Source of the DNA: Desulfovibrio sp. TomC
GTDB taxonomy: Bacteria; Desulfobacterota; Desulfovibrionia; Desulfovibrionales; Desulfovibrionaceae
Assembly: GCF_000801335.2 (NCBI RefSeq)
Contig: NZ_JSEH01000002.1
Coordinates: 186,001 to 250,000 of the forward strand
DNA: 64,000 nt
Direction: 5' to 3'
Shown here: one piece after another, positions 25,610-35,072 of the stretch
How the letters are laid out: each line of letters begins with the position of its first letter
Position numbering within the stretch: position 1 is the first letter of the stretch
Notes under the pieces: generated by a model
Told to the model about the DNA's origin: nothing
Seen by the model: only the letters and a program-made list of their open reading frames with translations
Database searches by the model: none
Made by a program: the position numbers and the translations under genes

Positions 25610-27322
25610 TTACAGGGCCTCCAGTTTCTTTTTTACGGCGCCCGGCGTTTCGGAACCCAGCTCCAAGGCGCTGCGGTAGGCTTTCTGGGCTGTGGCCTTA
25701 TGGCCGGCGGCTGCAGCGATATCGCCGTAATGTTCCCAGATGATGGCGTCTTTAACCTTGTGCGCAATGGCTTTTTCAATAGTGGCCAGGGCTTCATCCA
25801 TGCGTTTAAGCCGGTAGAGCGCCCAGGCCTTGGAGTCGAGGAAAAAAGGATTGTCCGGCTCTTTTTCCAGAGCCTTGTCGATCATGGTGAGCGCACGGTC
25901 AAGGTCCTGACCTTCCTCAGCCAGGGAATAGCCAAGATAATTGAGGGCATCGGGATGGCCGGCGTCTTTGGCCACGATGCGCTCCATGACGGCTTTGGCC
26001 TCGGCCCGTCGCTTGAGCTTCTCCAGGACCACGCCGTATCGGTAGAGCAGATCGAGGTCGTCGGGCCAGGTGACCAGGGCTTCTTCCAGCGTCTTGGCCG
26101 CACCGGCACTGTCGCCGGACTTGTCCTTTAGGGCGGCTTCCATGCCGGCGAACTCGCGGCGGTCCGGGAAGCGTTCCCGGGCTTCGCGCACGAGTGTCCG
26201 GGCTGTTGGCAGATCGCCGATATCCGAGGCAATCTGGATACGAAAAGTGAGGCTTTTGTCGTAGTTGGGATTATCCGGCGCAACCTGGGCCAGAACATTC
26301 ATGGCTGCTTTGGGGTTCTTGTCCCCTTCATAGGCCAGCACGGCCTTGTAAAAGGGCAGGTCGGGGCTACTCGGCTCGGCGGCCTGAAGCAGGTCGAGGA
26401 CTTGCTTGGCCTGCTTGGGATAGCCGGCCTCGACCAGGGCGGACATGGCGTCGAGGTACTGGGATTTGCCGGTTTGCCCGTCCTTGAGCAGGGCAATGGC
26501 CTTAGTCGGATTCTTTTGCAGGATGGCCAGCCGCACGAGCTTGGCCCGAACTTCCGGGGACTCCTCGCCCAGGGTCAGCATCCGCTGGTAGGCTTCCTGT
26601 GCCCCTTTGAGGTCGCCTTCGGTCTCAAGCAGGCCGGCCAGCTCGGCCCAGGCTACCATGAGTCCGGCATCCTGGGCCACAGCGGCCCGCAGATACCGGA
26701 TGGCTTCCTTGTTATGCCCGGCTCCGTTGGCAGCCTTGGCCATGAGATAGGAAACCGTGGCATCGCGGTTGGCCTCGGGAATGCGCCCCAGCAGTTCGGC
26801 AGCCTCTTTGTGACGACCGGAATCGATACAAAGCGAGGCCAGTTCCTGGATGGCGGACTCGTCTGCGGCGTGACTGGCCAGGAACGTCTCCAGCACCTTG
26901 ATCGCCTGGTCATTGAGGCGTCGCATCTGATAGGCGTTGGCCAGATAAAAGACGATCTGGCGGCTGCCGGGAAAGGCTTTTCGGGCATTTTCCAGGGTTT
27001 CGGTGGCTTTCTCGCGGTCGTTTTGGCCCCAGTAGAGGTTGGCCAGTTCCACGGCGAGATCCGGGGACGGGTGGGACGCGGCCAGTCCTGCCAGGATTAC
27101 GGCAGCCTCTTCCTTGCGGTCTTGGCGCAGGAGATCCTGGTAGACCAGGAACTGGTAGCTAACCTCAGCCGCCTGGGACAGGCCGCGCGCCGCATAGGCG
27201 TTGCGAGCCAGCCGGCTTGAGGCGCAGGAATTGGACAACAGGCAGGGCAAAAGGGCCAGTACCAGGAAAAGCGGCAATCGCGCCGGGGAAAAACGCTTGT
27301 GTACTTCAGACATGGCCGGCAT
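25610..27322 (-). CDS. TPR-repeat lipoprotein
   Basis: A 570-residue protein. The signal peptide ends in 'LLSNSC', suggesting a lipid anchor at about residue 33. The rest is an array of tetratricopeptide repeats, with recognisable units such as 'ALNYLGYSLAEEGQDLDRAL' and 'DALATIEKAIAHKVKDAI' towards the C-terminus. Such proteins assemble or tether outer-membrane complexes. The start is ATG 27322 or 27313 (MSEVHKRF). It is followed immediately by the LolB-like gene, making a putative envelope-assembly pair. Confidence 0.8.
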   Translation of the reverse strand: MPAMSEVHKRFSPARLPLFLVLALLPCLLSNSCASSRLARNAYAARGLSQAAEVSYQFLVYQDLLRQDRKEEAAVILAGLAASHPSPDLAVELANLYWGQNDREKATETLENARKAFPGSRQIVFYLANAYQMRRLNDQAIKVLETFLASHAADESAIQELASLCIDSGRHKEAAELLGRIPEANRDATVSYLMAKAANGAGHNKEAIRYLRAAVAQDAGLMVAWAELAGLLETEGDLKGAQEAYQRMLTLGEESPEVRAKLVRLAILQKNPTKAIALLKDGQTGKSQYLDAMSALVEAGYPKQAKQVLDLLQAAEPSSPDLPFYKAVLAYEGDKNPKAAMNVLAQVAPDNPNYDKSLTFRIQIASDIGDLPTARTLVREARERFPDRREFAGMEAALKDKSGDSAGAAKTLEEALVTWPDDLDLLYRYGVVLEKLKRRAEAKAVMERIVAKDAGHPDALNYLGYSLAEEGQDLDRALTMIDKALEKEPDNPFFLDSKAWALYRLKRMDEALATIEKAIAHKVKDAIIWEHYGDIAAAAGHKATAQKAYRSALELGSETPGAVKKKLEAL

Positions 27323-27390
27323 CCGTTGCGGCGGGGCGGACGCCTGGCTCCGGTTGACAGCCGGGAGCAGATCGTCCGACAGACGCGCCG

Positions 27391-28419
27391 CTATTCGTCC
27401 TTATGGATCCAATCCGAGGAAAAGTCCTCGATGCGCTTGGACAGATGGTCCTTGAGCTTTTCCAGGAGCCGGGATTCTATCTGGCGCACCCGTTCCCGGG
27501 TGATGCCGTATTTGGCTCCGATTTCCCGCAGGGTCACCGGGGAATCGGAGAGAATGCGGTTATCAAGAAGTTCAATTTCTTTTTCGTTGAGCTTGGGGCG
27601 GATGCTTTGGATATGCTTTTCAAGTTGTTGGGAAATCTCGTCGCCGGCCAGGATTTCCTCGATGCCGGGCGTCAACGCCGGGAGAAAATCCAGCCGGGTG
27701 GTGGTGGTATCATCGCCCAGAGACACATCCAGGGACAGGTCGTTGCCGCTTAGGCGCTGGTCCATCTCCACAATGTCGGATTCGGTCACGTTCAAGGCCA
27801 GGGACAGCTGGGAGGCGCTGGGATCAAAGCCCAGGCTTTGCAGCCGCTGGCGCTCTTTATTGAGGTTGTAAAAGAGTTTGCGCTGGGCCTGGGTGGTCCC
27901 GATTTTGACCATGCGCCAGTTGTCCATGATATATTTGAGGATATAGGCCTTGATCCAGTACGCGGCATAGTAAGAGAACTTGATACCTTTGTCGGGATCG
28001 AACTTGGTCACAGCCCGCATGAGGCCGACATTGCCTTCCTGGATGAGGTCCAAAACATTTTGCATCCAGCGGCGCTGGAAATCCATGGCGATTTTAACCA
28101 CCAGGCGCAGATGGGAGGAGATGAGGCGGAAAGCGGCTTTCTGGTCGCCCGCATCGCGTACGCGCCGGGCCAGTTCCTGTTCCTCCTCGGGCTTTAACAT
28201 GGGAAACTTGCCGATTTCGCGCAGGTAGAGGTGCAGCGGATCGCGCGTGGAGAGCGAGCCTTCGGACCGGGTGCGCGGCGTGGGCAACTGGAAATCGTCG
28301 ATGGAATCCGGGTCGAGGGGAAGTTCGTCGTCGGCGTCAGCGCTGTCGAGGACTTCGGGTTCGACGGGGTCCAGGTCCGTATCTTCCGGGGAAATGTCTT
28401 GATCGTCTTGGAGTTCCAT
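27391..28419 (-). CDS. rpoH: RNA polymerase sigma factor of RpoH (sigma-32) type
   Basis: A 342-residue sigma-70 family protein. It has an acidic N-terminal tail of about 55 residues, then region 1.2 ('DPLHLYLREIGKFPML'), region 2 ('NVLDLIQEGNVGLMRAV', 'FSYYAAYWIKAYI'), the RpoH box QRKLFYNLN at 179-187, and region 4 with 'TLREIGAKYGITRERVRQIES'. The RpoH box separates it from RpoD and RpoS. It would direct heat-shock transcription. The ATG at 28419 is chosen because the family core begins soon after; the 43 codons upstream look non-coding. E. coli RpoH is about 284 residues, so the acidic extension is lineage-specific. Confidence 0.85.
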   Translation of the reverse strand: MELQDDQDISPEDTDLDPVEPEVLDSADADDELPLDPDSIDDFQLPTPRTRSEGSLSTRDPLHLYLREIGKFPMLKPEEEQELARRVRDAGDQKAAFRLISSHLRLVVKIAMDFQRRWMQNVLDLIQEGNVGLMRAVTKFDPDKGIKFSYYAAYWIKAYILKYIMDNWRMVKIGTTQAQRKLFYNLNKERQRLQSLGFDPSASQLSLALNVTESDIVEMDQRLSGNDLSLDVSLGDDTTTTRLDFLPALTPGIEEILAGDEISQQLEKHIQSIRPKLNEKEIELLDNRILSDSPVTLREIGAKYGITRERVRQIESRLLEKLKDHLSKRIEDFSSDWIHKDE

Positions 28420-28519
28420 CAGATAGTGACCGGGTTTTAAGGGTGCGGCCGCACCGCTTGGGTTGGCCCGGGCAGACTGCCCGAGGCTGCAAAGGCGCTG
28501 TCTCGCATGACTACCACAC

Positions 28520-28548
28520 TCTGTAAAGTTTTGGTTTGTCCTTTTCAA
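28520..28548 (-). promoter_or_regulatory. putative sigma-70-like promoter of the rpoH-type gene
   Basis: On the minus strand TTGAAA (28548-28543) and TACAGA (28525-28520) are separated by 17 bases. This is about 100 bases upstream of the sigma-factor start. The -10 box is only a partial match, so the assignment is tentative. Confidence 0.35.
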
Positions 28549-28615
28549 TGTTTTTCAGTAGACCGACCGCGTTTCGGATGCGGCGCGAGACTGCGGATGA
28601 GCATAAGGAGGCTGC

Positions 28616-31027
28616 GTGGGCGATTTCAGAAAGGCGCTTGGCGATGATGGGCTGCTCATTTTCGATGGGGCCATGGGCACCCTGCTCCAGGGGCGGGGGC
28701 TTTCTCCCGGACAGTCTCCGGAACTCTTCGGTCTGGCCCACCCCGAGGCCATCATGGCCACCCATCGGGAATATGTCCAGGCCGGCTCCAGAGTCATCAC
28801 CTCCAATACCTTCGGCGGCAGCCGCTATAAGTTGCCGGCCGGAACGGATGTCGTCGCGCTGAACCGCGAAATGGCCCGGGCGGCCAGACAGGCCGCCGGT
28901 CCGGGCGTATTCGTGGCCGGCTCAGTCGGTCCGACCGGGCATTTTGTCGCGCCGCTTGGCAAAGCCTCCCTGCGCGATCTCGTGGACGCTTTCGCCGAAC
29001 AGATCCGGGGGCTGGCCGAGGGCGGCTGCGACCTGATCATCGGCGAAACCCATTTCGATCTGGCCGAGGCCAAGGCCGTCATCCTGGCCTGCCGGCAGGT
29101 GTGTTCCCTGCCTGTGGCCATGTGCATGACCTTTGAGGGCGCGGCCAGCCTGACCGGGTCGAGCCCCGAGGTTTTTGCCGACGCCATGGAGAATCTCGGC
29201 GTCGATCTGATCGGCGTCAACTGCGGCCAGGGACCGGACGACATGCGTCTGGTCGGCGAGGCCTTTTCCCGCCGCCTGACCACGCCTTTTTTCGTCAAGC
29301 CCAACGCCGGGATGCCGCGCCTGGAAAACGGCTGCACCGTTTTTCCCATGGGGCCGGAGGAATTCGCCCAAAAAACCGCCCGGTTCGCCGACCTCGGGGC
29401 CAAGGCCCTGTCTGGTTGCTGCGGCACCACCCCGGCCCATATCGCCGCCCTGGCCGGGAGTCTGGCCGGGCGCAGCTGGAAACGCGCGGACACGCCCGAC
29501 CGCCCGGTGCTGGCCATCACCTCGCGCTCCCTGACCGTGCCGGTCGGAGGGGGCAGTCCCTTGGCCCTTATTGGCGAGCGCATCAATCCCACCGGCAAAC
29601 CCGAGCTGGCCGCCGAGCTGGTGGCCGGGGAATACGCCAAGGCGCTGGCCTTTGCCGAGGAGCAGACAACTGCCGGAGCCCATGTCCTTGACGTCAACGT
29701 CGGCGCGCCCATGGTCGACGAGGTGGCTGTGCTGCCTGGGCTGGCCCTGGAGTTGGTCAAACGCCAGCAACTGCCGCTGTGCCTGGATTCCAACAACGCC
29801 GATGCCCTGACTGCGGGCCTGTGGGCTTATCCGGGCACGCCGCTGGTCAATTCCATCAGCGGCGAACCCGGACGCATGGAACGGCTTGGGCCGGTCTGCC
29901 GCGATCACGGTGCGCCGTTTATCCTGCTGCCGCTTAAAGGCCGGAAGCTCCCGGTCACCGCGGCCGAACGTCTGGCCATTATTGAGGAACTGCTCGCCCA
30001 GGCCGATTCCCTGGGCATTCCGCGTCGCCTCATCCTGGTCGATGCCCTGGCCCTTACGGTGTCCTCCAAGCCTGAGGCTGCGGTGGCCTGCCTGGAGACC
30101 ATCCGCTACTGCCGCGAGAAATGGGGCCTGCCGACCGTCCTTGGCCTGTCCAATATTTCCTTTGGGCTGCCGGCCCGGGAACTGGTCAACAGCGCCTTTT
30201 TCGCCATGTGCCTGGGAGCCGGCATGGCGGCGGCCATCGCCAACCCCAATGTGCCCCGGCTCATGGAAACGCTGACGGCCGGCGAGGTGCTCCTGGGCCG
30301 CGATCCCCAGGCCGGGCGGTTTATCGGCCGCTATGCCGGCTGGAAACCGAACCAGGGCGGCGGAGGGGCGACGGCGGCCGCGGCCGGAGCCTCTGACGAC
30401 GGGGAAAGTCCGCTGCGCCGGGCCGTGGTGCACGGCCGCCGGGAAGAGGTGCTCGCGCTGGTGGAAACGGCCCTGGCCGAGGGCCGGGACCCGGCCAAAC
30501 TCTTAAGCGACGAGCTGATTCCGGGCATCATGAGCGTTGGGGAGCGCTACGAGCGCAAGGAATTTTTCCTGCCCCAGCTTTTGGCAGCGGCCGAGGCCAT
30601 GCGGGCGGGATTTTCCCGGCTCGAACCGCTGCTGGTGGAAACAGCCGGAGCGGCCAAGGCGCGCATCGTCATGGCCACGGTCGAGGGCGATATCCACGAC
30701 ATTGGCAAAAATATTGTGTGCCTGATGCTGAAAAACCACGGCTTCGAGGTCATAGACCTCGGCAAGGACGTGTCGGCCGAGCGGATCGTGGATGCGGCCA
30801 GCCAGCACGGCGCTGCGGTCATCGGCCTGTCCGCCCTTATGACCACCACCATGGTGCGCATGGAAGACACGGTGCGTCTGGTGCGGGAGCGGGGCCTTGC
30901 CGCCCGGATCATGGTGGGCGGGGCAGTGGTCACTGAGGCCTTTGCCAAATCCATAGGAGCCGACGCCTATGCCGCCGACGCCGTGGATGCCGTGCGTCAG
31001 GCCAAACTGCTGGCCGGCGGCGTCTAG
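28616..31027 (+). CDS. metH: cobalamin-dependent methionine synthase, lacking the activation domain
   Basis: An 803-residue protein. It has an N-terminal homocysteine-binding barrel (residues 1-290) with zinc Cys residues in 'GVNCGQG' and 'GCCGTTP', a pterin-binding domain (about 310-570; 'GERINPTGKP', 'LDVNVGAP'), and a cobalamin module whose D692-IHDIG-697 binds the lower ligand side. E. coli MetH is 1227 residues; the C-terminal SAM-binding reactivation domain is absent, as in many anaerobes. It transfers methyl from methyl-THF to homocysteine. The GTG start is preceded by AAGGAGGC. Divergent from rpoH. Confidence 0.93.
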   Translation: MGDFRKALGDDGLLIFDGAMGTLLQGRGLSPGQSPELFGLAHPEAIMATHREYVQAGSRVITSNTFGGSRYKLPAGTDVVALNREMARAARQAAGPGVFVAGSVGPTGHFVAPLGKASLRDLVDAFAEQIRGLAEGGCDLIIGETHFDLAEAKAVILACRQVCSLPVAMCMTFEGAASLTGSSPEVFADAMENLGVDLIGVNCGQGPDDMRLVGEAFSRRLTTPFFVKPNAGMPRLENGCTVFPMGPEEFAQKTARFADLGAKALSGCCGTTPAHIAALAGSLAGRSWKRADTPDRPVLAITSRSLTVPVGGGSPLALIGERINPTGKPELAAELVAGEYAKALAFAEEQTTAGAHVLDVNVGAPMVDEVAVLPGLALELVKRQQLPLCLDSNNADALTAGLWAYPGTPLVNSISGEPGRMERLGPVCRDHGAPFILLPLKGRKLPVTAAERLAIIEELLAQADSLGIPRRLILVDALALTVSSKPEAAVACLETIRYCREKWGLPTVLGLSNISFGLPARELVNSAFFAMCLGAGMAAAIANPNVPRLMETLTAGEVLLGRDPQAGRFIGRYAGWKPNQGGGGATAAAAGASDDGESPLRRAVVHGRREEVLALVETALAEGRDPAKLLSDELIPGIMSVGERYERKEFFLPQLLAAAEAMRAGFSRLEPLLVETAGAAKARIVMATVEGDIHDIGKNIVCLMLKNHGFEVIDLGKDVSAERIVDAASQHGAAVIGLSALMTTTMVRMEDTVRLVRERGLAARIMVGGAVVTEAFAKSIGADAYAADAVDAVRQAKLLAGGV

Positions 31028-31113
31028 GAAAAAACCGCTGGCGCGCCCCGCCGTCTTTGGAGTAAAAAATAACTGGCGGCTATGCCGCTCAATCGTTTTC
31101 GTGGAGGACGCCG

Positions 31114-31587
31114 TTGCGTATTCGCCCCCTCATCCTCACTTTGCTGCTCCTGCTTGCGCCTGCGACCCTGGCCTGTGCCCAGGACGCCGGCACAATAAAC
31201 GGCCAGGGCGTTCTTGACGCCGTGGTCGCTGCCCAAGGCAAGGTGGTGGTTATTGATTTTTTTGCTTCCTGGTGCAAACCTTGTCTGATGGAGATTCCGG
31301 ACTTCATTGAAGCCAGGAAGCATTATCCCGCCGACCAGGTCGTCTTTATCGGCATCTCCCTGGATCAGGACCAGGGACAGTATTTCCGCTTTGTCAAACA
31401 GACCCCATTTAATTTTCCGGTGCATCTGGCCGATCCCGACATCATCAACACCTTTGGCGTCACAATGATCCCCAAAACCATCATCTATGACCCGACCGGG
31501 CAGCAAGCCCTCAATCATGCCGGGTTCATGCCTGGCGAGATGTTGCGTCAAGTACTCGACAAACTGCTGGCCGGCGGCGGGAAATGA
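31114..31587 (+). CDS. periplasmic TlpA/ResA-like thioredoxin
   Basis: A 157-residue protein with an N-terminal signal peptide (LILTLLLLLAPATLACA) and a thioredoxin fold: active-site FFASWCKPC near 50-58 and the cis-Pro 'VTMIPKTIIYD' near 116. It reduces or isomerises disulfides outside the cytoplasm, for example in cytochrome c maturation. The start is TTG at 31114 with GGAGGA five bases upstream. It overlaps the next gene by 4 bases. Confidence 0.88.
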   Translation: MRIRPLILTLLLLLAPATLACAQDAGTINGQGVLDAVVAAQGKVVVIDFFASWCKPCLMEIPDFIEARKHYPADQVVFIGISLDQDQGQYFRFVKQTPFNFPVHLADPDIINTFGVTMIPKTIIYDPTGQQALNHAGFMPGEMLRQVLDKLLAGGGK

Positions 31588-32051
31588 GCGAGTATTTCAT
31601 TCGCAAGGCGAGGATTCAGGACGTCAAACCGATCCACGCACTGCTCATGAGCTGCGCCCGCAAGGAATTCCTGTTGCCGCGTTCCTTTAACCAGCTCTAC
31701 AGCCATCTGCGGGATTTTTTTGTCCTGGCCGAGCACGACGTGCCCGGTATTCGCGGCTGTTGCGCCCTGTCCATCTGCTGGGACGACATCGCTGAAATCC
31801 GTTCCCTGGCGGTGGACGAGAACATCCAGAAGCAGGGGTGGGGCGGCAAGCTCGTGGAAGCCTGCCTGTCCGACGCTGTGACTCTTGGCATTTTCCGGGT
31901 TTTCACCCTGACCTACCGGCCGCACTTTTTTGAGCGTCTCGGTTTTGTGCCGGTGGAGAAGGAGCAGCTGCCCCAGAAGGTCTGGGCCGACTGTATCCAT
32001 TGCCCCAAGTTTCCAGAGTGCGACGAGAACGCACTGCTCATGGAAATGTAG
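31584..32051 (+). CDS. ArgA-type N-acetyltransferase (GNAT)
   Basis: A 155-residue GNAT protein. The acetyl-CoA loop is seen in 'SLAVDENIQKQGWGGKLVEAC' (QxxGxG at about 84-88). 'YRPHFFERLGF' and a Cys-rich tail 'DCIHCPKFPECDE' are typical of short ArgA-like N-acetylglutamate synthases that lack the kinase domain. It would start arginine biosynthesis; other N-acetyltransferase roles are possible. ATGA overlap with the thioredoxin gene. Confidence 0.82.
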   Translation: MSEYFIRKARIQDVKPIHALLMSCARKEFLLPRSFNQLYSHLRDFFVLAEHDVPGIRGCCALSICWDDIAEIRSLAVDENIQKQGWGGKLVEACLSDAVTLGIFRVFTLTYRPHFFERLGFVPVEKEQLPQKVWADCIHCPKFPECDENALLMEM

Positions 32052-32089
32052 GGCGTTTGACGACTTCAGAACAAACAGCGCGGGGAAGA

Positions 32090-32608
32090 ATGTCGGAGAC
32101 GTTGCGGGAAGTGATTAGCGAGGCGGCGATTGCCGCCCGCGTGGCCGAACTGGGACGGGAGGTGTCGGCGCACTATGCCGGCCTGGATGTGGTCATGGTG
32201 GGCGTGCTCAAGGGTGCGCTGCCGTTTATGGCCGATCTGCTGCGGGCGCTCGATTTCTGCCCGGACCTGGATTTCGTGCGGGTGGCCAGCTACGGCGCCG
32301 GCGTGGCTCCCGGCGAGCTGCGTTTTCTCATGGATCTGGAGTCGGACATCAGCGGCCGCCACGTGCTCTTGGTTGAGGACATTGTGGACACTGGCCGCTC
32401 CTTGGCCTATCTCTCCAATATGCTTGAGAAGCGAAATCCGGCCAGTGTCAAGGTCTGTACGCTTCTGGACAAACCGTACCGGCGCGAGGCGGCGGTGACG
32501 GTGGATTTTGTCGGATTTTCCGCCCCGCCCGTGTTCCTGGTGGGCTACGGCATGGACATCGGGGAGCGGTTGCGGCGGCTTCGCGGCGTGTACGAATTGA
32601 TCCGGTAG
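32090..32608 (+). CDS. hpt: hypoxanthine phosphoribosyltransferase
   Basis: A 172-residue type I PRTase. The PRPP loop is 'LLVEDIVDTGRSLAYL' near 94-109, preceded by 'VGVLKGALPFMADL' and followed by 'CTLLDKPYRRE' and 'DFVGFSAPPVFLVGYGMD', all typical of Hpt. It salvages hypoxanthine or guanine. ATG 32090 is chosen for the family start MSETLREVI and the GGGGAAG before it; the longer frame from 32000 overlaps the acetyltransferase. Confidence 0.93.
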   Translation: MSETLREVISEAAIAARVAELGREVSAHYAGLDVVMVGVLKGALPFMADLLRALDFCPDLDFVRVASYGAGVAPGELRFLMDLESDISGRHVLLVEDIVDTGRSLAYLSNMLEKRNPASVKVCTLLDKPYRREAAVTVDFVGFSAPPVFLVGYGMDIGERLRRLRGVYELIR

Positions 32609-32669
32609 CAAATGGCCTTGTAATTGCATAGGTTGGCCAAAAACCGCAACCGGCGTGGGAAAAAACACC

Positions 32670-33719
32670 ATGATTGTACAATGCCCGAAATGCCAGGCCA
32701 AGTTTGCGCTTCCTGACGACAAGATCGGCTCGTCCGGAGCCAAACTGCGTTGCGGCAAATGCCGCAATGTCTTTCACGTCGATCCGCCGGATCTGCCCGA
32801 TGCCGGCGGTCTGACGGATTTTGATTTTCCCGACGATCTGGCCCCCACGCCCCCCAGGGCTGGCGGGGCCGGCGCAGCCGACCGTCCCGGCCCGGCCATG
32901 CCCGATGACGACATCCCGGCCGGGCTGTTTCATTCCGAATCCTATGACGGCGGGCCAGCCCCCAAAAAGGGGCGTGAACCTGAGCCGGACCTGGAGGACG
33001 ATTTCCCGGGCGGTCCGGTCAAACCGGGATTCAGCCTTGACGATGTGGCTGATCTGCCCTTGCCGGGCAGCCGACCGTCAAAAGAACGACGCAAACGCGT
33101 GCTGATCCTTGGCAGCGTGCTGGTTGTCCTGGTGGCTGCGACTCTGGCTGCCGTGTATTTCCTGGATCTGTGGCCCGGCAAAAAAGCCGCCAAGAACGCT
33201 GCCGAGCCGCCGGCTGCCGAGACAGCTGCCCCGGCGGCTGATGCGGCCAAGCCGGCCGTCGACAAGCCGGCCGCCCCGACCGCCCCTGGCGCACCGGCCG
33301 CCCAGAAGCCTGAGGAGACGGCCAAGGTCAAGGACATCATGCTGCAAAACGTGCGGCAATATTACGTGTCCAACGAAAAGGCCGGCCAACTCTTTGTCAT
33401 CGAAGGCAAGGCCGTCAACAATTTCAAGTCGCCCAAGGAAATGATCAAGCTTGAGGCCAGCCTGTTTGACGAGAAGGGCGGGACGATCATTGCCAAGGAA
33501 GAACTGGCCGGCAACACGGTTTCGCTTTTTCAACTGCAGGTCATGACTCGCGACGAGCTGAAAAACGCCCTGGCTTCCCAGGTCGGCGTGCTCACCAACA
33601 ACACCAATATCGCACCAGCCGGCGAAGTGCCCTTCATGATGGTCTTTTTCGATCCTCCTGAGACCGTCAAGGAGTTCGGAGTCAAGGTCGTTGACGCCAA
33701 GGACCCGCCCCGGCAGTAG
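32670..33719 (+). CDS. zinc-ribbon membrane protein with DUF3426-like C-terminus
   Basis: A 349-residue protein. The N-terminus MIVQCPKCQAKFALPDDKIG plus 'LRCGKCRNVF' is the MJ0042-type zinc ribbon (C-x2-C ... C-x2-C). A disordered acidic region follows, then one membrane helix ('VLILGSVLVVLVAATLAAVYF', about 145-165), an Ala/Pro-rich linker, and an extracytoplasmic beta-rich domain ('YYVSNEKAGQLFVIEGKAVNNF'). This is the DUF3426 arrangement. Function unknown. It is followed one base later by radA. Confidence 0.82.
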   Translation: MIVQCPKCQAKFALPDDKIGSSGAKLRCGKCRNVFHVDPPDLPDAGGLTDFDFPDDLAPTPPRAGGAGAADRPGPAMPDDDIPAGLFHSESYDGGPAPKKGREPEPDLEDDFPGGPVKPGFSLDDVADLPLPGSRPSKERRKRVLILGSVLVVLVAATLAAVYFLDLWPGKKAAKNAAEPPAAETAAPAADAAKPAVDKPAAPTAPGAPAAQKPEETAKVKDIMLQNVRQYYVSNEKAGQLFVIEGKAVNNFKSPKEMIKLEASLFDEKGGTIIAKEELAGNTVSLFQLQVMTRDELKNALASQVGVLTNNTNIAPAGEVPFMMVFFDPPETVKEFGVKVVDAKDPPRQ

Positions 33720-33720
33720 C

Positions 33721-35055
33721 ATGGCGGTCAAACCGAAGCGGGTTTTCGTCTGCAGTGATTGCGGCGGCACGGCGCCCACCTGGCGCGGCCAATGCCCCCG
33801 GTGCGGAGCCTGGAACACCCTGGTGGAAAAGATCAGGCCTGCCCACACCTCCGGCCCGGACGGCTTGCCGTCCGGGCTGCCCATTGTCCTGGGGGATCAC
33901 CCGGGCGGCGATTTCAAACCCTTTCCCACCGGCATCGAAGGCCTGGACCGGGTGCTCGGCGGCGGTCTGACCCCGGGCGGGGCCGTGCTCCTGGGCGGCG
34001 AACCGGGCATCGGCAAATCCACCTTGCTGCTGCAACTGGCCGGTCTGGCTGCAGCCGCCGGGCGGCGGGTGGTCTATGTCTCCGGCGAGGAATCCCTGCC
34101 CCAGCTCAAGTCCCGGGGCGAACGGCTGGGCGTGCTCCACGACGGGCTGCTGGCCGCTTCCACCACCGACGCCGGGGCCACCGTGGAGATCCTCGGCGGG
34201 ACGCCCGCCCCAGACCTCGTCATCCTCGATTCCGTCCAGACCATGCACGCTGCCGGCGTCGAAGGCGCAGCCGGGTCCGTGTCCCAGGTCCGAGCCGTGG
34301 CCGCAGCCTGCGTGGAAGCAGCCAAGCGCGGCGACGCCTGTCTGGTCCTGGTCGGCCACGTCACCAAGGACGGCCAGATTGCCGGTCCCAAGCTGCTCGA
34401 GCACATGGTCGACACGGTGCTTTACCTCGAAGGCGAACGCCGCCATCTTTTTCGCATCCTGCGGGTGCTCAAAAACCGCTACGGTCCGACCGACGAGCTG
34501 CTGGTCATGGAGATGCGCGAGGCTGGGTTGTGCGAAGTGCCCGATCCCTCGACCTTTTTTTTGGGCGACCGCGACCCGGCCGTGTCCGGCTCGGCCGTGG
34601 TCATGGCCATGGAAGGTCGCCGGCCCTTTGCCGTGGAGGTCCAGGCGCTGGCGGCCAAGTCCTTTCTTTCCATGCCGCGCCGGGCCGCTCTTGGCCTCGA
34701 CGTCGGCCGGCTCCATCTGCTCCTGGCCGTGCTCGAAAAGCGCCTGCGCCTGAACCTCGGCCAGACCGACATCTACGCCAAGCTCGGCGGCGGTCTCAAA
34801 ATCGCCGATCCTGGCCTGGACCTCGGCATTGCGGCAGCGGTCCTGTCCTCGTTTTATGACCGGCCCCTGCCGGCCGGGGCGGTCTTTTGGGGCGAAGTGG
34901 ACCTGTCCGGGCGCATCCGGCCGGCTGCCGCCCAGGAAACGCGTCTCAAACAGGCCGAACGCCTGGGCTACGGTCCCATCATTTGCCCCGACAGCGGCAA
35001 AGGCCGGCCCAAGGCCGACAATCTCGGCGATCTGGCCCGGCTGCTTTTTTCCTGA
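33721..35055 (+). CDS. radA: DNA repair ATPase/helicase RadA (Sms)
   Basis: A 444-residue protein. It has a zinc finger with C11, C14, C25 and C28, a RecA-like core with Walker A GEPGIGKST at 93-101, the RadA-specific KNRYG motif at about 251-255, and a C-terminal Lon-like domain ('DIYAKLGGGLKIADPGLDLGIAAAVLS' read in part). It drives branch migration in recombination. The ATG lies one base after the previous stop, so the pair is probably co-transcribed. Confidence 0.95.
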   Translation: MAVKPKRVFVCSDCGGTAPTWRGQCPRCGAWNTLVEKIRPAHTSGPDGLPSGLPIVLGDHPGGDFKPFPTGIEGLDRVLGGGLTPGGAVLLGGEPGIGKSTLLLQLAGLAAAAGRRVVYVSGEESLPQLKSRGERLGVLHDGLLAASTTDAGATVEILGGTPAPDLVILDSVQTMHAAGVEGAAGSVSQVRAVAAACVEAAKRGDACLVLVGHVTKDGQIAGPKLLEHMVDTVLYLEGERRHLFRILRVLKNRYGPTDELLVMEMREAGLCEVPDPSTFFLGDRDPAVSGSAVVMAMEGRRPFAVEVQALAAKSFLSMPRRAALGLDVGRLHLLLAVLEKRLRLNLGQTDIYAKLGGGLKIADPGLDLGIAAAVLSSFYDRPLPAGAVFWGEVDLSGRIRPAAAQETRLKQAERLGYGPIICPDSGKGRPKADNLGDLARLLFS

Positions 35056-35072
35056 GAGCGTGAGGGAAGAGT

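Noticed and set aside
28922-30433. 503-residue frame opposite methionine synthase
   Set aside because: It is a shadow of metH, with no ribosome site or motif.
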